A DNA stretch of 15,901 nt from Desulfonatronospira sp. Lineage in GTDB: Bacteria; Desulfobacterota; Desulfovibrionia; Desulfovibrionales; Desulfonatronovibrionaceae. Below, piece after piece: positions 15,782 through 15,901 of this stretch. A program made the position numbers and the translations under genes. Below the pieces are notes generated by a model, which worked only from the letters and a program-made list of their open reading frames with translations, was not told where the DNA came from and made no database searches. The stretch spans positions 1-15,901 of the forward strand of contig PWSL01000387.1 in NCBI GenBank assembly GCA_003563255.1, in the 5' to 3' direction. Within the stretch, counting starts at the first letter, position 1. Each line of letters opens with the position of its first letter.

Positions 15782-15901
15782 GTATCTGTTTAGCGCTTTG
15801 CATGTGGCATGGGGACTGGCTCTTCCGGGACCCACTTGTCCCAAAAAATGAGATGTTTTAAGCACAAAATGATGCTCAAGTGGGTCCCGGAGTGCCTGTC
15901 C
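15782..15901. mobile_element. MITE/REPIN-like element, cut by the window end
   Basis: It begins GTATCTGTTTAGCGCTTTG and follows the copy at 13456-13575 across all 120 visible bases with about four differences. The inner inverted repeat is CCGGGACCCACTTG (15825-15838) with CAAGTGGGTCCCGG (15877-15890). The right end lies outside the window. It is inserted directly beside the half element at 15697-15779, after hslU. No hslU terminator with a T run was recognised in 15655-15700. Confidence 0.75.

Overview
The window looks like a chromosomal segment of an anaerobic, selenoprotein-rich bacterium, most likely a sulfate-reducing deltaproteobacterium (Desulfovibrionales/Desulfohalobiaceae type). This rests on the gene content (a bacterial HdrA/Mvh electron-transfer operon with selenocysteine) and on recall of protein families; no database search was run. 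All genes read on the + strand.

Region 1 (about 239-6405) is one redox operon: hdrA - mvhD - mvhG - mvhA, with a sigma70-like promoter upstream and a strong intrinsic terminator downstream. Three of its four genes contain an in-frame TGA that is best read as selenocysteine: Sec60 of a double-length HdrA (TGA 507-509), Sec68 of MvhD (TGA 3632-3634) and Sec451 of the hydrogenase large subunit (TGA 6196-6198). Each replaces a conserved cysteine and each is followed by a hairpin with the position and loop of a bacterial SECIS element. A conventional gene caller would truncate all three: HdrA would lose its N-terminus, MvhD its C-terminal half, and MvhA the second half of its nickel site. The products would form a hydrogen-oxidising, flavin-bifurcating complex: H2 is split by MvhAG, electrons pass through MvhD to HdrA, and HdrA splits them between a low-potential acceptor such as ferredoxin and a high-potential acceptor. 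HdrB and HdrC are not in the window. A hydrogenase maturation endopeptidase gene (6421-6921) lies just beyond the terminator and would trim the 25-residue tail of MvhA.

Region 2 (7305-11346) is a housekeeping run: lepA (elongation factor 4), lepB (signal peptidase I) and comM/yifB (AAA+ ATPase). Region 3 (11602-13414) has a flavodoxin-fold reductase with an iron-sulfur-type cysteine motif and an AI-2E/PerM family membrane protein. Region 4 (13684-15654) is the hslVU protease operon.

Many of the longer gaps hold short palindromic repeats that no protein gene explains. One family has ends like GTATCTGTTTAGCGCTTT (copies or fragments near 117-196, 11462-11570, 13456-13606, 15782-15901); another has ends like GTAACCATTCAGGG (7045-7222 and 15697-15779); a third hairpin lies at 6943-7037. 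They share a GGGGAC-centred core. The copy at 13456-13606 is complete and is flanked by an 8-9 bp direct repeat, which points to a small non-autonomous mobile element (MITE or REPIN-like).
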